A stretch of DNA of 64,000 nucleotides. It comes from Nocardiopsis quinghaiensis (GTDB lineage: Bacteria; Actinomycetota; Actinomycetes; Streptosporangiales; Streptosporangiaceae). The stretch lies in the NCBI RefSeq assembly GCF_008638365.1, contig NZ_ML703340.1, positions 32,750 to 96,749 of the forward strand, written 5' to 3'. A program made the position numbers and the translations under genes. Below the pieces are notes generated by a model that saw only the letters and a program-made list of their open reading frames with translations, did no database searches and was not told where the DNA came from. Shown piece after piece: positions 17,411 through 26,432 of this stretch (position 1 is its first letter; each line of letters begins with the position of its first letter).

Positions 17411-18535
17411 ATGTCGTCCGAGCAGCGCAAGATTCGGGTCGCCGTCGTCTTCGGCGGACGTAGTTCCGAACACGAGATCTCCTGCGTCACCGCGGGCAGC
17501 GTGCTGTCCGTCATCGACCACGACCGCTACGAGGTCGTGCCGGTCGGTATCACGCGCACGGGCAACTGGGTACTGACCCCGGGCGACCCGGAGCTCCTGC
17601 GCATCGACGCGGGGACCAAGGCGCTGCCGTCCGTGCCCGAGGACGGCGCCGACCTGGCCCTGCCCTTCGACGCGGCGGGCCAGCTGATGGTGGTCGACCC
17701 GGCCAGGGGCCCCGAGCGGCTGGCCGGCGTGGACGTCGTGCTGCCCCTGCTGCACGGGCCGTTCGGCGAGGACGGCACCATCCAGGGCCTGTTCGAGATG
17801 ATGGGCGTGCGCTACGCGGGCGCCGGCGTCTTCTCCAGCTCCGCCGCCATGGACAAGGTCTTCATGAAGGCCATGCTGCGCGGCAACGGCATCCCCACCA
17901 GCGACTTCGTGCCGATCTCGGACCGCCAGTGGCGCAACGAGCGCAAGCGCGTGCTGGACGACGTGGCCGCCCTGGGCGCCACCGTGTTCGTCAAGCCCGC
18001 CCGCGCGGGCAGCAGCGTGGGCATCAGCAGGGTCGGCGACTCCTCCGACGCCGACGCGGTGGTCGCCGCCGTGGAGGCCGCCCGCGAGCACGACCCCAAG
18101 GTGCTGGTGGAGGCGCAGGTCGTGGGCCGCGAGATCGAGTGCGGCGTTCTGGAGTCCGAGGACGGCGGGACGCCCGACGTGTCCTTCCCGGCCGAGGTGC
18201 ACGTGGCCGACGGCTTCGACTTCTACGACTTCGAGGCCAAGTACCTGTCCACGAGCAGCCTGACCATCCCCGCCCGGATCCCGGAGGAGGCCACGGCGCG
18301 GCTGCGCGCGATGGCCGCCGACGTGTTCGAGGCGATGGGCTGCGAGGGCCTGGCCCGCGTGGACTTCTTCTACACCGAGAGCGGCGAGATCCTCGTCAAC
18401 GAGCTGAACACCATGCCCGGGTTCACCCCGGCCTCGGCCTTCCCGCAGATGTGGGGCGCCACCGGTGTGGACTACGCGACGCTCGTGGAGCGGATGATCT
18501 CCTCCGCGCTGCGCCGTTCCCCCGGCCTGCGCTAG
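17411..18535 (+). CDS. ddl: D-alanine--D-alanine ligase
   Basis: 374 residues, ATP-grasp family. Joins two D-alanines for peptidoglycan precursors in the cytosol. The N-terminal VFGGRSSEHEISC motif, the LLHGPFGEDGTIQG loop, the ATP-grasp core and the C-terminal NELNTMPGFT motif are all present, so the enzyme should be active. Residues that separate D-Ala from D-Lac ligases were not checked by alignment. It begins 57 bp after the PLP enzyme gene. A repeated intergenic element begins 10 bases after its stop. Confidence 0.95.
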   Translation: MSSEQRKIRVAVVFGGRSSEHEISCVTAGSVLSVIDHDRYEVVPVGITRTGNWVLTPGDPELLRIDAGTKALPSVPEDGADLALPFDAAGQLMVVDPARGPERLAGVDVVLPLLHGPFGEDGTIQGLFEMMGVRYAGAGVFSSSAAMDKVFMKAMLRGNGIPTSDFVPISDRQWRNERKRVLDDVAALGATVFVKPARAGSSVGISRVGDSSDADAVVAAVEAAREHDPKVLVEAQVVGREIECGVLESEDGGTPDVSFPAEVHVADGFDFYDFEAKYLSTSSLTIPARIPEEATARLRAMAADVFEAMGCEGLARVDFFYTESGEILVNELNTMPGFTPASAFPQMWGATGVDYATLVERMISSALRRSPGLR

Positions 18536-18544
18536 GCGTGTTCT

Positions 18545-18676
18545 CTTTGGGCCTCCGCTTCGCTTTGGCCCGTGTTCGGGCGTCCGGAGAACGGGAACCT
18601 TCGGCGCCTACGGTGAGACGGCTCGTTCCTCGCAGTCTCACCTCCGACGCCTCCAGAACCCCGTGGACGCCCGAAC
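18545..18676. repeat. dispersed inverted-repeat element, copy A
   Basis: A 12-bp arm at 18574-18585 is exactly inverted at 18665-18676, and an inner 8-bp arm (18612-18619) is inverted about 16 bases later. A conserved CTTTGGGCCTCCGCTTCGC block (18545-18563) precedes the left arm, and a shared GAACCTTCGG follows it. The same arms and blocks recur at 43914-44095 and, inverted, at 49432-49519. No protein is encoded. Confidence 0.8.
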
Positions 18677-18821
18677 CAACCGCCTGGGGCTGGGACCCAG
18701 CGTAGGAACAGGCCCGATGGCGGGCGGCCGCCCGCCATCCGTGTTCTCGTGAAGGCCTGTGGGGAGCGGCCCGGGCACGACCTCGGGGCCCGGGCCACCG
18801 GGCACGCGCCGGCTCCGGGGG

Positions 18822-19664
18822 TCAGGCTCGGGGACCGCCCGGGCCGCCCGGGACCGGTCCGCCGGAGGCGTTCGGACCGGGTACGGCGCCTCCGCGACCC
18901 GGCTGGTGCGGGGTCGCGGGGACCAGGTCGCGGGTGAGGAACACCGCGCCCGCGACGGCGGCGGGGAACACCAGGACCGCGAGGAACGGGATCGCCAGCA
19001 GGAAGTACGTCGGCACCGCGAAGCCCAGTACCCGCATCCGCCGCGTTCCCATGTGCCGGCGCCGCTCGCGGATGGTCAGCAGCCTCCGGCGGTCGAACGC
19101 GCTCGTCAGCAGCTCGATCGCCAGCAGCCACCCGCCCAGCAGGGCGGCCAGCACCGGACCGACCACCTGGCCCGCCAGCGGGACGAAGCCGATCGCGAAC
19201 ACGGCCACCGTCACGAGCAGGGACATCGCCACGATCACCAGCGACTGGCGGATCGACCGCCACACCGACGCCATCAGCGACTCGTCCAGCTCGCCGGGAT
19301 CGTCGCCCAGCTCCTTCTCCACCAGTTCGGTGACCTTGTCGTAGACCGGTCCGCCCAGGGTCAGCGTGACCGTCGTGAACGCCACCACCATCAGCAGGAA
19401 CGACCCGGCCAGGACCGCCACGGACAGGGCGCCGCGCACCAGTCCCCGCCACACGGGGTCCCAGCCGTCGGCGAAGGGGGTCGCCCAGCCGACGATGTCG
19501 GTCAGGTTCACCACCAGGAGCACGAACAGCGCCAGGAACAGCAGCGACGTGATCAGCGCGGGCAGGGCGGCGAGCATGAACAGGCGTGGCCTGCGCAGCA
19601 GCAGGGTGAAACCGCGCAGGAGGGTACCGACACCACCGAAGAACTCACGAACATGATTGGCCAC
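18822..19664 (-). CDS. EI24-domain membrane protein
   Basis: 280 residues with about five hydrophobic segments, matching the EI24/CysZ-like family (GPVYDKVTELVE and TRRMRVLGFAVPTYFLLAIPF regions). CysZ members import sulfate, but most actinobacterial EI24 proteins have no tested function. A Pro/Gly-rich tail of about 30 residues ends the protein. GTG 19664 is the start. It lies 90 bp after cydC on the same strand and could share its transcript. Confidence 0.8.
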   Translation of the reverse strand: MANHVREFFGGVGTLLRGFTLLLRRPRLFMLAALPALITSLLFLALFVLLVVNLTDIVGWATPFADGWDPVWRGLVRGALSVAVLAGSFLLMVVAFTTVTLTLGGPVYDKVTELVEKELGDDPGELDESLMASVWRSIRQSLVIVAMSLLVTVAVFAIGFVPLAGQVVGPVLAALLGGWLLAIELLTSAFDRRRLLTIRERRRHMGTRRMRVLGFAVPTYFLLAIPFLAVLVFPAAVAGAVFLTRDLVPATPHQPGRGGAVPGPNASGGPVPGGPGGPRA

Positions 19665-19754
19665 GGGGGAACACTAGGGCAACCAGGGCCCGGTGTCAGA
19701 TCCGGGTGCGGGGCCCGTCCCCCCGCCGTGCCCGGCCGTCCGGCGGGGCGGGGG

Positions 19755-21524
19755 TCAGCCCGCGGCCACGTCGCGGTACCACCCCTCCTGGCGGGACAGC
19801 TCCTCGTGTGTTCCCCGCTGCAGCACCCGTCCGTCGCGCACCACGTAGATCCGGTCCACCCGGTCCAGGCCCGTCAGGTCGTGCGTGACCAACAGGGTGG
19901 AGAACCCCTCGACGGCGGCCAGCAGGTCCTCCACCACCGCGTCGCGCGTGTCCGGATCCAGGTGGGCGGTCGGCTCGTCCAGCACCAGCACCCGGGGCGC
20001 CGCCAGCACGGCCCGGGCCAGCGCCAACCGCTGCACCATCCCACCGCTCAGTCCCAGACCGTGCGTGCCCACCTGCGTGTCCAGCCCTCGGGGCATCGCC
20101 GCCACCTCGTCGGCCAGCCGCGCGCGCCGCAGCGCCTCCCACAGCTCCCCGTCATCCGCTCCGGGCCGGGCCAGCCGCAGGTTCTCCCGCAGCGTCGACG
20201 CGAACACGTGCGGATCCTGCGGCACCCCAGACACCAGCCCGCGCACCTCGTCCGCCGGGTACGCGGTGACGTCCTCCCCGCCGATCTCCACGAGTCCCCC
20301 GTCCGGGTCGCGAAAGCGCAGCAGCACCGACGCCAGCGTGCTCTTGCCGGCACCGCTCGGCCCGATCACCGCCACCGTCCAACCGGCGGGGACCTCCAGG
20401 TCCACCCCGTCCAGGGCCCACGGCTCCTCGGGCCCGTACCGCACCCGCAGGTCCCGTATCCGGACCGTCGCGTCGCCCCTGGTGTCCAGGCCCGTGCGGG
20501 TGGGCGGTGCGGTTCCGGCCGGGGTGTCCAGAACCCCGAACAGCCGGGCCCCGCCGGCCCGGATCGCCCCCATCCTGGCCGCCACGGCGGGCAGCGGCGC
20601 CACGATCTCGAACGCCGCCAGCGTCGTCAGCACCATCACCGCCAGGGACACCGCGTCCAGCGCGCCGCCCTCCACCGCGGCCACGCCCAGGAAGAGGGCG
20701 CCCCACACGGTCAGCCCGGTGATCAGCGCGCTCGCACCGGCGCCCAGCCCCAGCAGCGCCGAGTCCCCGCGCGCCAGGCGGGTCAGTTCGGCGTCGGCCG
20801 CGTTCACCCGCTCCACCTGACGCTCCATGGCGCCGTAGGCGACCAGGTCCGGTGCCCCGTGCAACGTGTCCACCAGCGCCGTCGACAGTTCCCCGCGCGC
20901 TCCGGCCTGACGCCTGCCCGGTCCCCTGCCCAGCGCGGCGGCGGCCAGCGGCACCGCGAACCCGGCCAGCAGCAGGCCCGCCGCCAGCAGGATTCCGCCC
21001 GGCGCGTGGAGAACGGTCAGGAACAGGACCGTGGCACCGCCCGTCACCACCGAGACCAGCGGCGGCGTCAGCCCGCGCACCAGAAGGTCGAGGGTGGCCT
21101 CAGTGTCGTTGACCAGCCGGGACACCAGGTCGCCGGACCGGAAGCGGCCGAACGGCTCGGTCGCGGCGAGCCGCTCGTAGACCCGTACCCGCACCTCGGC
21201 GAGCGTGCGGAACGCGGCGTCGTGGGTGACCAGCCGTTCCAGGTAGCGGGCGACCCCCCGGCCCACCCCCAGCGCGCGGGTGGCGACCACGGCCACGCCG
21301 AGCGCGGTGATCGGCGGGTGGTCGGCGGCGATGGCCAGCATCCACGCGGCCAGGCCCAGCAGGGCGATCCCCGCGCCGGTCGCGGCGGCGCCCAGCAGCA
21401 CGCCCAGCGCGAACCGGCTTCCGCGCGGCCGGGCCAGGGCGATCATCCGCAGCAGCGGGTCGCGGCGGCGCTCTCGCCCGGGTACCGGGAGCGGTTCGGC
21501 GGGGACGGTGGTGTCGGCGCTCAT
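19755..21524 (-). CDS. cydC: thiol reductant ABC exporter subunit CydC
   Basis: 589 residues: six-helix membrane domain (about 30-310) then an ABC ATPase. Walker A is GPSGAGKST (388-396), the signature reads LSGGM rather than LSGGQ, and Walker B is VLVLDEPTAHLD. CydDC exports glutathione or cysteine (or handles heme) and is needed to assemble cytochrome bd. The start overlaps the end of cydD by 4 bases, so the two half-transporters are translated together. In many actinobacteria cydD and cydC are fused; here they are separate. Confidence 0.93.
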   Translation of the reverse strand: MSADTTVPAEPLPVPGRERRRDPLLRMIALARPRGSRFALGVLLGAAATGAGIALLGLAAWMLAIAADHPPITALGVAVVATRALGVGRGVARYLERLVTHDAAFRTLAEVRVRVYERLAATEPFGRFRSGDLVSRLVNDTEATLDLLVRGLTPPLVSVVTGGATVLFLTVLHAPGGILLAAGLLLAGFAVPLAAAALGRGPGRRQAGARGELSTALVDTLHGAPDLVAYGAMERQVERVNAADAELTRLARGDSALLGLGAGASALITGLTVWGALFLGVAAVEGGALDAVSLAVMVLTTLAAFEIVAPLPAVAARMGAIRAGGARLFGVLDTPAGTAPPTRTGLDTRGDATVRIRDLRVRYGPEEPWALDGVDLEVPAGWTVAVIGPSGAGKSTLASVLLRFRDPDGGLVEIGGEDVTAYPADEVRGLVSGVPQDPHVFASTLRENLRLARPGADDGELWEALRRARLADEVAAMPRGLDTQVGTHGLGLSGGMVQRLALARAVLAAPRVLVLDEPTAHLDPDTRDAVVEDLLAAVEGFSTLLVTHDLTGLDRVDRIYVVRDGRVLQRGTHEELSRQEGWYRDVAAG

Positions 21525-23284
21525 CGTGACACGCTCCCTTCCTGGGTGGGCAGCGGCAGCGACGCGGTGCGCAGGGTGTCGCCGAAGGCCTCGCGTGCCC
21601 AGCCGCTGTCATGGGCGACGATGACGGCGGTCCGGCCCTCCAGGAGCCGGGTGACGGCCGTGCGTACCGCTGCCGCGTTCTCCGGGTCCAGGTGGGCGGT
21701 GGGCTCGTCCAGCAGCACCAGCGGTGCGTCCCGGCACATCGCCCGTGCCAGGGCGATCCGCTGCCGCTGTCCGGCCGACAGCCGCGCGCCGCGCTCGCCG
21801 AGCCGGGTGTGGTAACCGTCCGGGAGCGCGGAGACGAAAGCGTCGGCCTCGGCCAGCCGCGCCGCCTCGCGTACCCGGTCCATGGAGGCCTCCGGCGCGC
21901 CCAGCCGGATGTTGTCGGCCACGGACACGTCGAACAGGTAGGGGTGCTGGGGCACCCAGGCGGTGCCCAGCCGCCAGTCGTCGGCCGGGACAGCGTCCAG
22001 CGGTTCCCACCGCCCGCCGGGCGCGCGCACGCTGATCCGGCCCCGTGTGGGTTCGGTCAGCCGCAGCAGCAGCGACAGCAGGGTGGTCTTGCCCGCGCCG
22101 CTGGGGCCGGTGAGCAGCAGGTGTTCCCCGGCCCCCACCTCCAGGTCCAGTCCGGAGAGCGCGGGTACGTCCCGGCCCGGGTGGAGCAGCTCCACGCCCT
22201 CGAAGCGGATGTCGCCGGCGGCGGCGGGCGCCGGCCGACCGGTGGCCGGGGGAGGGGCCGGAACCCCGCCGGTCCCCTCCCCGGGCACTCCGCCGGCCGC
22301 GTCGCGTCCGCGGTCCAGTTCGGCGAAGACCTGCTCGGCCGCGGCCACGCCCTCCACGCTCGCGTGGAACCGGGCGCCCACCTCGCGCAGCGGCAGGTAC
22401 GCCTCCGGCGCCAGGATGAGCACCAGCAGCGCCGTCTGGTAGTCCATGTGGCCGCCCAGCAGGCGCAGCCCCACCTCGACCGCGACCAGCGCCACGGCCA
22501 GGGTGGACAGCAGCTCCAGGGCGAACGCCGACAGGAACGCGATCCGCAGCGTCCCCATCGTCGCCCGACGGTGCTCCTCGCCCACCCCGCGGAGGATGGA
22601 CGCCTGTGCCTTGGCCCGGCGGAACACGGCCAGGGTCGGCAGTCCCTCCACCACGTCGAGGAAGTGTCCGCCCAGACGGCTCAGCATCCGCCACTGCCGC
22701 TCGGTGCGCTGCTGCGTGTGCACCCCGATCAGCGCCATGAAGACCGGGATCAGCGGCAGCGTCACCAGGACGACGGCCCCCGAGATCCAGTCCGCCCAGA
22801 ACACCACGACCAGGACGGCGAGCGGCACGATCGCGGCCAGGACCAGCTGGGGCAGGTAGCGGGCGAAGTAGTCGTCGAGCGCGTCCAGGCCTCGGGTGGC
22901 CAGGGTGACCAGCTCGCCCGCCCTGGGCGGTCCCTGGTCCGTGTCGGAGCCGGGCTGGGCCGTCCACACCCTGCCCGACCCGGTCACGTGTGCCACCAGG
23001 CGGCGGCGCAGCTGCGACTTGGTGCGCGCCGCGCTGTGCAGCGCGGAGGTCTCGGCGAGGTAGGACAGCAGGGCCCGGAGCACGGCGATGGCCGCGACCG
23101 AGCCGACCACCCAGCCCAGGGTGTCCAGCCCCTCGCCCCGCCAGGCACCGCTGATGGCGCGGGCGAGCAGCCAGGCCTGGGCCAGGATCAGGCCGGTGAT
23201 GAGTACTCCGCTGGCCACGGAGACGGCCAGGTGCGTCCGGACCGCGCCGGCGGTGCGCACCAGGCGCGGGTCAAGGGGCTTCAT
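21521..23284 (-). CDS. cydD: thiol reductant ABC exporter subunit CydD
   Basis: 587 residues with an N-terminal six-helix membrane domain and a C-terminal ATPase. Walker A is GPSGAGKTT, the signature is LSAGQ, and Walker B is LVLLDEPTAHLD. A Gly/Pro/Ala-rich linker (about 335-365) joins the halves. It pairs with CydC. It lies 235 bp downstream of cydB; that gap has no gene and could hold its own promoter, although the cluster order cydA-B-D-C suggests one unit. Confidence 0.93.
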   Translation of the reverse strand: MKPLDPRLVRTAGAVRTHLAVSVASGVLITGLILAQAWLLARAISGAWRGEGLDTLGWVVGSVAAIAVLRALLSYLAETSALHSAARTKSQLRRRLVAHVTGSGRVWTAQPGSDTDQGPPRAGELVTLATRGLDALDDYFARYLPQLVLAAIVPLAVLVVVFWADWISGAVVLVTLPLIPVFMALIGVHTQQRTERQWRMLSRLGGHFLDVVEGLPTLAVFRRAKAQASILRGVGEEHRRATMGTLRIAFLSAFALELLSTLAVALVAVEVGLRLLGGHMDYQTALLVLILAPEAYLPLREVGARFHASVEGVAAAEQVFAELDRGRDAAGGVPGEGTGGVPAPPPATGRPAPAAAGDIRFEGVELLHPGRDVPALSGLDLEVGAGEHLLLTGPSGAGKTTLLSLLLRLTEPTRGRISVRAPGGRWEPLDAVPADDWRLGTAWVPQHPYLFDVSVADNIRLGAPEASMDRVREAARLAEADAFVSALPDGYHTRLGERGARLSAGQRQRIALARAMCRDAPLVLLDEPTAHLDPENAAAVRTAVTRLLEGRTAVIVAHDSGWAREAFGDTLRTASLPLPTQEGSVSR

Positions 23285-23519
23285 GCGCGCGGGACCTCAT
23301 GGCATCGTCTCGATCGTCTCGGCCGGGTGTGCGGGTGCCCGGTGCGGTTGTGGGGCCTCGTGGCGGCACGGTGCGGGTCCGGGGGCCGGGGCGGGCGATG
23401 GCCCCGGTGTCCACCCGGACCCGCGTACCGGCCGGACGCCCCGTGCCCGTGCCACCGTGCTCCGCGGGGTACAGGGAGAAGGCGTTCCGGGAGCACCGCC
23501 GTCCTTGGGCGTGTCGCCC

Positions 23520-24572
23520 TCAGGCGGCGGGCTCGGGCTTTCCGCCCACGTCCTGGACCCGGGTTACGGTCGCCCCGGTGACGGTCTCCCCGGTCACCCT
23601 GCGGCGGAACACCCAGTAGCTCCACCCCTGGTAGAGCAGTACGAGCGGCAGGAACACCACCGCGACCCACGACATGACGGTGAGCGTGTACTCGGCGGAG
23701 GAGGCGTTGGACACGGTCAGGCTGAACGCCGGGTCGGTGGCGGAGGGCAGCACGTTCGGGAACAGCGAGTCGAACAGGGCCGCGAACAGCGTCAGGACGG
23801 TCACCGCCGTGAAGGCGAACGACCATCCCTCGCGGTGCCGCCAGGCCGCCGCGACCCCGCCCGCCAATGCCGCGGCGGCGATCATGACGAGTGGCAGGGT
23901 GCGCGTCCCGCCACCGTGCGAGAACTGGGTCCACGCCAGGAAGAGCACGCCCGAGGGGACCGCGGCGTACGCGGCCCACAGGGCGGCCCGGCGCGCGCGT
24001 ACCCGCACGGGTCCGTCGGTCTTGAGGGTCAGGAAGATCGCGCCGTGCAGGGTGAACAGCGACAGCGTCGTCAGGCCGCCGAGCAGCGCGTAGGGGTTGA
24101 GCAGGTCCGGCACGGAGGCGGTGACGATCTGGTCGGCGTCCATGGCCACCCCCCGGACGATGTTGGCGAACACCACGCCCCACAGGAAGGCGGGCAGGGC
24201 GCTGCCGAGGAGGATCGCCCGGTCCCACCAGGCGCGCCAGGGGGCGCTGTCGCGCTTGCCCCGGTACTCGAAGGCCACCCCGCGCAGGATGAGCGCGACG
24301 AGGATGAGGAACAGCGGGGCGTAGAACCCGCTGAGCAGGGAGGCGTACCAGGCCGGGAAGGCGGCGAACGTGGCGCCGACCGCGGTGATCAGCCACACCT
24401 CGTTGGCGTCCCAGATCGGGCCGATGGCGTTGAGGGCGACCCGGCGGTCGACGGAGTCACGCCTGCCCATGAACGGCATGAGCGTGCCCACCCCGAAGTC
24501 GAACCCCTCCAGGACGAAGTACCCGGTCCACAGGACCGAGATGGCGATGAACCAGATGACGGTCAGTTCCAT
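23520..24572 (-). CDS. cydB: cytochrome bd ubiquinol/menaquinol oxidase subunit II
   Basis: 350 residues with eight to nine membrane helices. The opening WFIAISVLWTGYFVLEGFDFGVG and the GPIWDANEVWLI stretch are CydB hallmarks. It forms the bd oxidase with CydA, a high-affinity terminal oxidase used at low oxygen. The start lies 12 bases after the cydA stop. The C-terminal 20 residues are a polar tail. Confidence 0.95.
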   Translation of the reverse strand: MELTVIWFIAISVLWTGYFVLEGFDFGVGTLMPFMGRRDSVDRRVALNAIGPIWDANEVWLITAVGATFAAFPAWYASLLSGFYAPLFLILVALILRGVAFEYRGKRDSAPWRAWWDRAILLGSALPAFLWGVVFANIVRGVAMDADQIVTASVPDLLNPYALLGGLTTLSLFTLHGAIFLTLKTDGPVRVRARRAALWAAYAAVPSGVLFLAWTQFSHGGGTRTLPLVMIAAAALAGGVAAAWRHREGWSFAFTAVTVLTLFAALFDSLFPNVLPSATDPAFSLTVSNASSAEYTLTVMSWVAVVFLPLVLLYQGWSYWVFRRRVTGETVTGATVTRVQDVGGKPEPAA

Positions 24573-24584
24573 GGTCCGTGGCTC

Positions 24585-26030
24585 CTAGTAGCTGAAGTGC
24601 GGGATCCGGGGCTCGTCCTCGTCGTTCTCCAGGTCGGGGACGAGGTGTGAGGGCCCGGCCTTGACGTACTTGAGCAGCAGTCCGACCTCGACGACGAAGA
24701 GCAGCCCGTACACGGCGGTGAACCCGGCCAGGGTCGTGGCGACGGCGCCCAGGCTGACGCCGGGGGAGACGCTGGCCGCGGTGAGCAGTTCGCCGTGCAC
24801 GGTCCAGGGCTGGCGGCCCATCTCGGTGAGCACCCAGCCGAAGACGTTGGCGGCCAGGGCCGCGGGCAGGGCGAGCATCGCCGCGTAGTAGAACCACTTG
24901 CTGGTGGGCGTGCGCTCCCGGCCCCGGGTGAGGTGGAGGCCCAGCGCGGCGAACGCGACACCGAACATGCCGAGGCCCATCATCAGGCGGAAGGACCAGT
25001 ACACGACGAACACGTTGGGGGTGTAGTTCCCGGGGCCGTAGTACTCCTCGTAGGCCTCCTGGAGGTTGTTCATCCCGTGCACCTCGCCGTCGAACTCGCC
25101 GGTGGCGAGGAAGCTGAGCACGTTGGGAATGGTGATGTCGATGGGGTTGTACCGCTCCTCGGTGTCGCCGACGGCCAGCGCGGAGAAGGCCGCGCCCTCC
25201 TCGGTCTCCCACAGGGCCTCGGCGGCGGCGAGCTTCATCGGTTCGTACTGGGCGGCGAGCTTGGCCTGGTGGTCGCCGGAGAAGACCACCAGCGCGCCGG
25301 CGACCAGGGTGAAGACCAGGCCGACCTTGAGAGCGCCGCGGAACAGGGCGAAGTCGCTCCTGGGCGGGACCACTCCGACGACGCCGGTGTCGTTGTGGTG
25401 GCTGTTGCGCCAGAGCTTGTAGGCGCTGACCGCCACCACGAACAGTCCGGCGGTGATGAAGGCGGCCGAGACGGTGTGCAGGTAGGTGGACCAGGCCTGG
25501 TCGTTGCCGAGCACGGCCCAGATGTCGGTGAGTTCGGCGCGGCCGGTCTCCTCGTTGACCGTGAAGCCGACGGGGTGCCGCATCCAGGCGTTGGCGGCGA
25601 GGATGAAGTACGCCGAGAGGTTGGTGCCGACGGCGACCAGCCAGATGCAGGCCAGGTGCGCGCCCCGGGGCAGCCGGTGCCATCCGAAGATCCACAGGCC
25701 GATGAAGGTGGACTCCAGGAAGAAGGCGAGCAGGGCCTCCATGGCCAGCGGTGCGCCGAACACGTCACCGACGAAGCGGGAGTACTCGCTCCAGTTCATG
25801 CCGAACTGGAACTCCTGCACGATGCCGGTGACCACGCCCATGGCGAAGTTGATCAGGAACAGCTTGCCGAAGAACTGGGTGGCCTGGAGGTACTCGTGCC
25901 TGCCGGTGCGGTACCAGAGGGTCTGGAGCACGGCCACGATGAACGACAGCCCGATGGTCAGGGGTACGAACAGGAAGTGGTAGATCGTGGTGACACCGAA
26001 CTGCCACCGCGCGAGTTCAAGGGCTTCCAT
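24585..26030 (-). CDS. cydA: cytochrome bd ubiquinol/menaquinol oxidase subunit I
   Basis: 481 residues, the short-Q-loop form. The N-terminal RWQFGVTTIYHFLFVPLTIG carries a heme-ligand histidine; further ligands fit H in YLHTVSAAF and M in FRLMMGLGM. It binds the hemes and oxidises quinol. The ATG at 26030 has GAGAGGA about 6 nt upstream; the frame is open to 26270 but that region holds the operator. First gene of the reverse cyd cluster. Its promoter carries palindromes of the TACA/TGTA type rather than a Rex site. Confidence 0.96.
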   Translation of the reverse strand: MEALELARWQFGVTTIYHFLFVPLTIGLSFIVAVLQTLWYRTGRHEYLQATQFFGKLFLINFAMGVVTGIVQEFQFGMNWSEYSRFVGDVFGAPLAMEALLAFFLESTFIGLWIFGWHRLPRGAHLACIWLVAVGTNLSAYFILAANAWMRHPVGFTVNEETGRAELTDIWAVLGNDQAWSTYLHTVSAAFITAGLFVVAVSAYKLWRNSHHNDTGVVGVVPPRSDFALFRGALKVGLVFTLVAGALVVFSGDHQAKLAAQYEPMKLAAAEALWETEEGAAFSALAVGDTEERYNPIDITIPNVLSFLATGEFDGEVHGMNNLQEAYEEYYGPGNYTPNVFVVYWSFRLMMGLGMFGVAFAALGLHLTRGRERTPTSKWFYYAAMLALPAALAANVFGWVLTEMGRQPWTVHGELLTAASVSPGVSLGAVATTLAGFTAVYGLLFVVEVGLLLKYVKAGPSHLVPDLENDEDEPRIPHFSY

Positions 26031-26061
26031 ACCCGTCCTCTCAGGACCGACCGTCGGTAGT

Positions 26062-26094
26062 ACTACAAACTGTAGTTCTACAGGACGTCGTAGT
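26062..26094 (-). promoter_or_regulatory. overlapping palindromes upstream of cydA (BlaI/CopY-like operator)
   Basis: ACTACA-AAC-TGTAGT (26062-26076) and CTGTAG-TT-CTACAG (26070-26083) are perfect overlapping inverted repeats, and a further CGTAGT half-site lies at 26089-26094. Half-sites of the form CTACA/TGTAG are those of the BlaI/MecI/CopY repressor family. The block begins about 32 bases upstream of the cydA start codon. Confidence 0.55.
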
Positions 26095-26236
26095 CCCGCC
26101 CGCCCCGGGGAAAAGAGGTGTTCCGTACGTCTCCCGAGGGGGAGGGGCCCGCCGGGTGCGTCGCGGCCAACGGAGGCAGAGGGCGTGGGAACCGCTTCCA
26201 CCTGGGGCGGGGCCGTGGTGGGCCGGCGGGGAGAGG

Positions 26237-26293
26237 GGCGCCGGAAGCACATGTGTGTCTTCGGACACACACGTTCGCGCGCTCTCCGGCGCC
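26237..26293. repeat. nested hairpin with UUCG loop between cydA and DUF305 gene
   Basis: An outer 9-bp stem (26237-26245 with 26285-26293) encloses a perfect 8-bp stem (26252-26259 with 26264-26271) closed by TTCG. It lies in the 402-bp gap (26031-26432) that has no gene. It may help terminate the DUF305 transcript coming from the right. Confidence 0.5.
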
Positions 26294-26348
26294 GGGGCCG
26301 GCGGCCACGGGCTAGGGGCGTCCACCGCCGGGGCGGAGGCGTCCACGT

Positions 26349-26387
26349 ACGGCGGCGGCACGCCCCTGGGGAGGGGCGCGCCGCCGT
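26349..26387 (-). terminator. hairpin after the DUF305 gene
   Basis: Bases 26349-26356 pair with 26380-26387, and 26361-26366 pair with 26373-26378 inside. It lies about 45 bases beyond the DUF305 stop codon on its strand, without a T run. Confidence 0.45.
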
Positions 26388-26432
26388 CAGCGCTGCTCGG
26401 TGTCCGAGGGAGCCGGCCCCGAGGGGACCGGA

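Noticed and set aside
23285-23519. Small cydX-like gene in the cydB-cydD gap
   Set aside because: No short hydrophobic frame of the expected type is present on the reverse strand.
26031-26110. Rex-type redox operator upstream of cydA
   Set aside because: The palindromes use CTACA/TGTAG half-sites, not the TGTGAA/TTCACA type.
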